From Piromyces finnis (Eukaryota > Neocallimastigomycota > Neocallimastigomycetes > Neocallimastigales > Neocallimastigaceae), in NCBI GenBank assembly GCA_002104945.1, contig MCFH01000008.1, positions 984,501 to 1,048,500 on the forward strand: a stretch of 64,000 bases of DNA. The letters are read 5' to 3'. The notes under the pieces were generated by a model, which ran no database searches, was not told the origin of the DNA, and saw nothing but the letters and a program-made list of their open reading frames with translations. Positions within the stretch are counted from its first letter, which is position 1. Each line of letters starts with the position of its first letter. The translations under genes were made by a program, and so were the position numbers. Positions 60,712 to 64,000 of this stretch are shown here, piece by piece.

Positions 60712-62854
60712 ATGGAGAAAATGGGAAAATTGTTTAAGCAAATTATTAATAAAAATAATTTGGGTAAAAAAATAAATGAAGTTATGGATAAAGATTATCT
60801 TTATTCAATTGAAAAAACTATTGAAAATTTAACAGGTATAATCATAAATAACATATAATAAAAGTAAATTTAATGAAAAACAGTTATATGGATTAGTAAC
60901 ATTTTTCTTATTTTATTTGATAAAATTCATACATAAAGAAAATATAGAAAAAAAGAAAAAAATGTATAGAACAGAACGCTCGAAATTAAACATTTACAAA
61001 CATCCATTTTTGATTTCAAAGTATTTTTGTCTTTATATAATTGATGCAATTAAGCAAATTGGAAGTTTTATAATAAAGAATATAGTCTCTATATTATTTA
61101 TTGCAGCCTTTGTAGCGAGTTGTTTATATTTTATTGAAACAAATGCAGACCAAGAAGTAAACAACAATATTAAATAATACTTATTAAAATATATTTTCAT
61201 TTACTTATATATATTAATTATTGATAAAATTATAAACAGAAACTATATGAAATTAGAAATACTATAATATGGTACGGATATTGGATAGCATTAGGAATTT
61301 TGTCCTCTATAGGACTCGGAACAGGTTTACATACCTTTTTTCTTTTCTTAAGTCCCCATATTATTGAGGTTACTGCAGCCGCTTATGCTTGTGGTAATTT
61401 AAACTTCAAGGTATTTGGTGAAGGAAGTTTTATATGTCATGGTGATCCTGTTCCATCTTCTGTATCTATATTAACTATTTTTTCAAAAGTAAAAATGCAA
61501 CAATTTTTTTGGGGCTTAGGTACAGCAATTGGTGAATTACCACCATATTTTGTTTCAAGAGCAGGTAATTATTAATTTTAAGACAATAAATTCATGACTT
61601 TTATAAAGTTTAACAATTCAATAATTGATAAATCATTTATATAATTCAACCGAAAAATTAGCTGCATTAACTGGACAAAAAAATCAAAACATATCAAAAT
61701 ATGAAGATAATAGTGAAAATAAGAGTTTTACTGATAGAATACAAACTTATTTATATAAATTTTTGAAAAAAATGGGATTTTTTGGTATCTTATTTTGCGC
61801 TTCGGTAAGTTACCTAATTAATTATTTTTTTAATAATATTTTACTAATCATAACTATTAAAAAATATTTCTATAAATAAAAAAGTTTCCAAATCCATTAT
61901 TTGACGTTGCCGGGATATTATGTGGACACTTTTTAATTCCATTCAAAACCTTCTTTGGAGCAACAATGATAGGAAAAGCTTTTATTAAAAATTCCATTCA
62001 AGTTAATATCACTTAATGATTTTGTGCAAAAATATCATATTTTATTAAAAAAAATTAAATATTAAATTCTTTCTTTATTATTATATTATATCATAGAGTA
62101 TTATTATAATTATAACCTTTTCAAAAAGTACAATAAATTATTTGTTATCTTTAATATCTGGATATCCAACTCTTCATAATTTTGTTAAGAATGCTTTTGA
62201 AAAGCAAACTAAAAAATTTAATGAATTTTCTACTGATGATGTAGAGGTTTGTTTATTTATTCTTAAAATATATATATAACTTTAAAAAAAAATTAAAAAT
62301 AATATATAAAAATATTATTAAATATGTAATTATTAATCAAATCTCTCTATTAATACTATAAAACAGGAAAATAACTCAAGTCTTGTAGGTTCAATATGGA
62401 ATTTTCTTATTACCATTATGATAATATACTTTATATTTTCTATAATAGAATCCTTAGCTATATCTGAATTTAATAAAGTTAAAGAAAAAGAACTTGTTAA
62501 TATTGTTAATGAATCAAAAAAGAATTTAAAGATTAGAGGACCTGACAAAAAAGTTATTACAGAGTTGACAAATGCTGTATATAAATATATTAATTCAAGT
62601 TTAAATAATTTTGATAAAACAGCTAGTAGAGAAAACTTAAAAAGTGAAATTAATATAAAAAATGTAATAAAATCTGAAGAACAAAATAAGGTGAAAAATA
62701 TAAAGAAAGGTAAGTTTAAATATAGAAAAAAAAATAAAATAAAAAAACTAAATAATTATAAAATTAAAAATATAAATAAAACTAATTGTTAATAAATTAT
62801 TGTAATAATTAAATTAAAATAAATCCTTTAGGTGCTATTAAAAAAAAGAGTTAA
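60712..62854 (+). CDS. VMP1: Vacuole membrane protein 1 (VMP1/EPG-3)
   Basis: Eight exons (60712-60835, 60948-61156, 61240-61564, 61662-61804, 61885-62001, 62097-62246, 62367-62709, 62832-62854) give 477 residues. VMP1 is a multi-pass ER scramblase of the DedA/VTT superfamily needed for autophagosome formation, lipid droplets and ER contact sites. Diagnostic segments are [20 protein letters not shown], the [15 protein letters not shown] motif, [11 protein letters not shown] and [20 protein letters not shown] leading to [14 protein letters not shown]. The second exon could also start at 60939, adding three residues in frame. Exon 4 uses the acceptor before 61662 because upstream choices meet a stop. 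The last exon adds only a short lysine-rich tail (GAIKKKS); retention of the preceding intron would give a longer basic tail ending at 62792. VMP1 is missing from most Dikarya. Confidence 0.92.
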
Positions 62855-64000
62855 ATATTTCAAATTTATTTGTTTACAATAAAGGCGAAAATATTATAAG
62901 GCAATAATAATAAATAATATAAAATTAAAATTCAATAAATAATTCAATAATAAAAATTAGCCAAATTAATTTTAATTTAAAAAAATTTTAAATTTTTATA
63001 TTTTTTAATTGTATAAAATTAATAAATCTATCGCATTTTATTATTAATATTATTATTTAATTTTTTTCTAAATAATAATATAAATTAACAGTTATATTAT
63101 TATTACATTTTTACAATGATAATGATAATATGATAATATAATTATTTAAAAATTATAATAAAAATATAAAACTATAATATTATGTTATAAAGTGTTTGAA
63201 ACCTTTAAATTTTTAATTGAAAAGTTTTTGAAAATACATAATTTAAATATTTATTTATGGATATGTACATTTGGAATGTATATGTATATATCTGTGTAAT
63301 TATGATCGTATTATTATAATAAATAATGACATTAAACATTTATAATTATATTATAATAATCTTCCATATTGAATCAAATATTTTTTTTGGATAAAATACT
63401 CATTATCTATAATTAGTAAAAACTTTATATATATAAAAGATTTTAAAAATAAAAAAAAATTGTTATTAAAATATTGAAAAGTATCCATAAACCTAAAAAA
63501 TTTTATTCAAATGTATATAAGAAAATAAAAATGTTATTTAAAGAATGAAATTAAAAAATAATAAAATTCTTATTAAATACAGAGATAAATGCTATGATTA
63601 TTTTGGTTGACTTAAAATTAAAATATATTATTATCAATAAAAAACAAAAATTAATAATACTGAAAATAAAACAAAGTTCAATAATTAATTATATTAGACT
63701 ACAATTGACTTTATTCCTATTCAAATATATGAATATACAGTCAATTTCATCAATATAACAATTCTTTCATTTTTCCTTGATTTTGTGATGTTTACAATTA
63801 ATATATTTAAAATTTTTTCATACTCATACTAAAATTATAATTAATAATGTTACAATGAATTAGAGAGTAATTTCTTATGAGAGGGTTCAAATAAATTTAA
63901 ACTTAAATCCATTTATATTTAGATTTTTTTTAATAATAATAAATATTTTATTTATTAGTATTTTTGAAAATATCGTTAAATTTAAATATTTTTAAAATTA
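62855..64000. other. Terminal AT-rich region without a gene
   Basis: The 1.1 kb after VMP1 shows no frame with real-gene composition, no splice-linked exons and no RNA gene. Short gat/aat repeats occur at 63116-63140. It is probably the VMP1 3' region plus intergenic DNA continuing past the window. Confidence 0.6.

Overview
The window is nuclear DNA from a eukaryote with an extremely A+T-rich genome: poly-A/T runs, AAT and AAAT microsatellites, poly-asparagine tracts and many short GT..AG introns. Several genes point to an early-diverging, flagellated (zoosporic) fungus, most likely an anaerobic gut fungus (Neocallimastigomycota-like). A CFAP57 axonemal gene excludes Dictyostelium and Dikarya, a VMP1 gene is expected outside Dikarya, and the KH1 domain of the first gene has the fungal Rnc1/Pbp2 flavour. 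The exact species cannot be read from the window. Exon models were built by hand from splice sites, reading-frame continuity and remembered family conservation; nearly all multi-exon models close in frame from start to stop.

Layout. 1-3531 (+): 3' part of a three-KH RNA-binding protein. 3532-5893: AT-rich spacer with a GC-rich fold-back element. 5894-14344 (+): 27-exon pseudokinase/BEACH/WD40 protein (WDR81/LvsG). 14934-15802 (-): dynactin p27 (DCTN6). 16016-19025 (+): kanadaptin. 19383-20698 (+): Spc24-like kinetochore protein. 22116-24501 (+): type III glutamine synthetase. 25278-27787 (+): PIG-U. 28255-28858 (+): small protein with a UIM-like tail. 28972-30156 (+): TPR co-chaperone-like protein. 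31216-34191 (+): intronless 991-codon gene whose product looks like a bacterial TerD-domain protein. 34582-36386 (+): NUP37. 36647-41812 (-): CFAP57, 16 exons. 42316-47614 (-): 1663-residue asparagine-rich protein. 50008-51780 (+): SPT2. 52239-56410 (-): VPS34, 17 exons. 57072-59125 (+): histidine acid phosphatase, probably PXYLP1-like. 60712-62854 (+): VMP1. 62855-64000: no gene seen.

There are no operons. Most genes are unrelated housekeeping functions: nuclear pore, kinetochore, GPI anchoring, dynein adaptor, chromatin and cilium. Three of them (WDR81, VPS34, VMP1) meet in PI3P/endosome/autophagy biology, probably by chance. The most unusual locus is the intronless TerD-domain gene, which stands out against intron-dense neighbours and is the best candidate for acquisition from bacteria. 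The type III glutamine synthetase is a second enzyme of mainly bacterial distribution. No tRNA, rRNA, CRISPR or intact transposon was seen.
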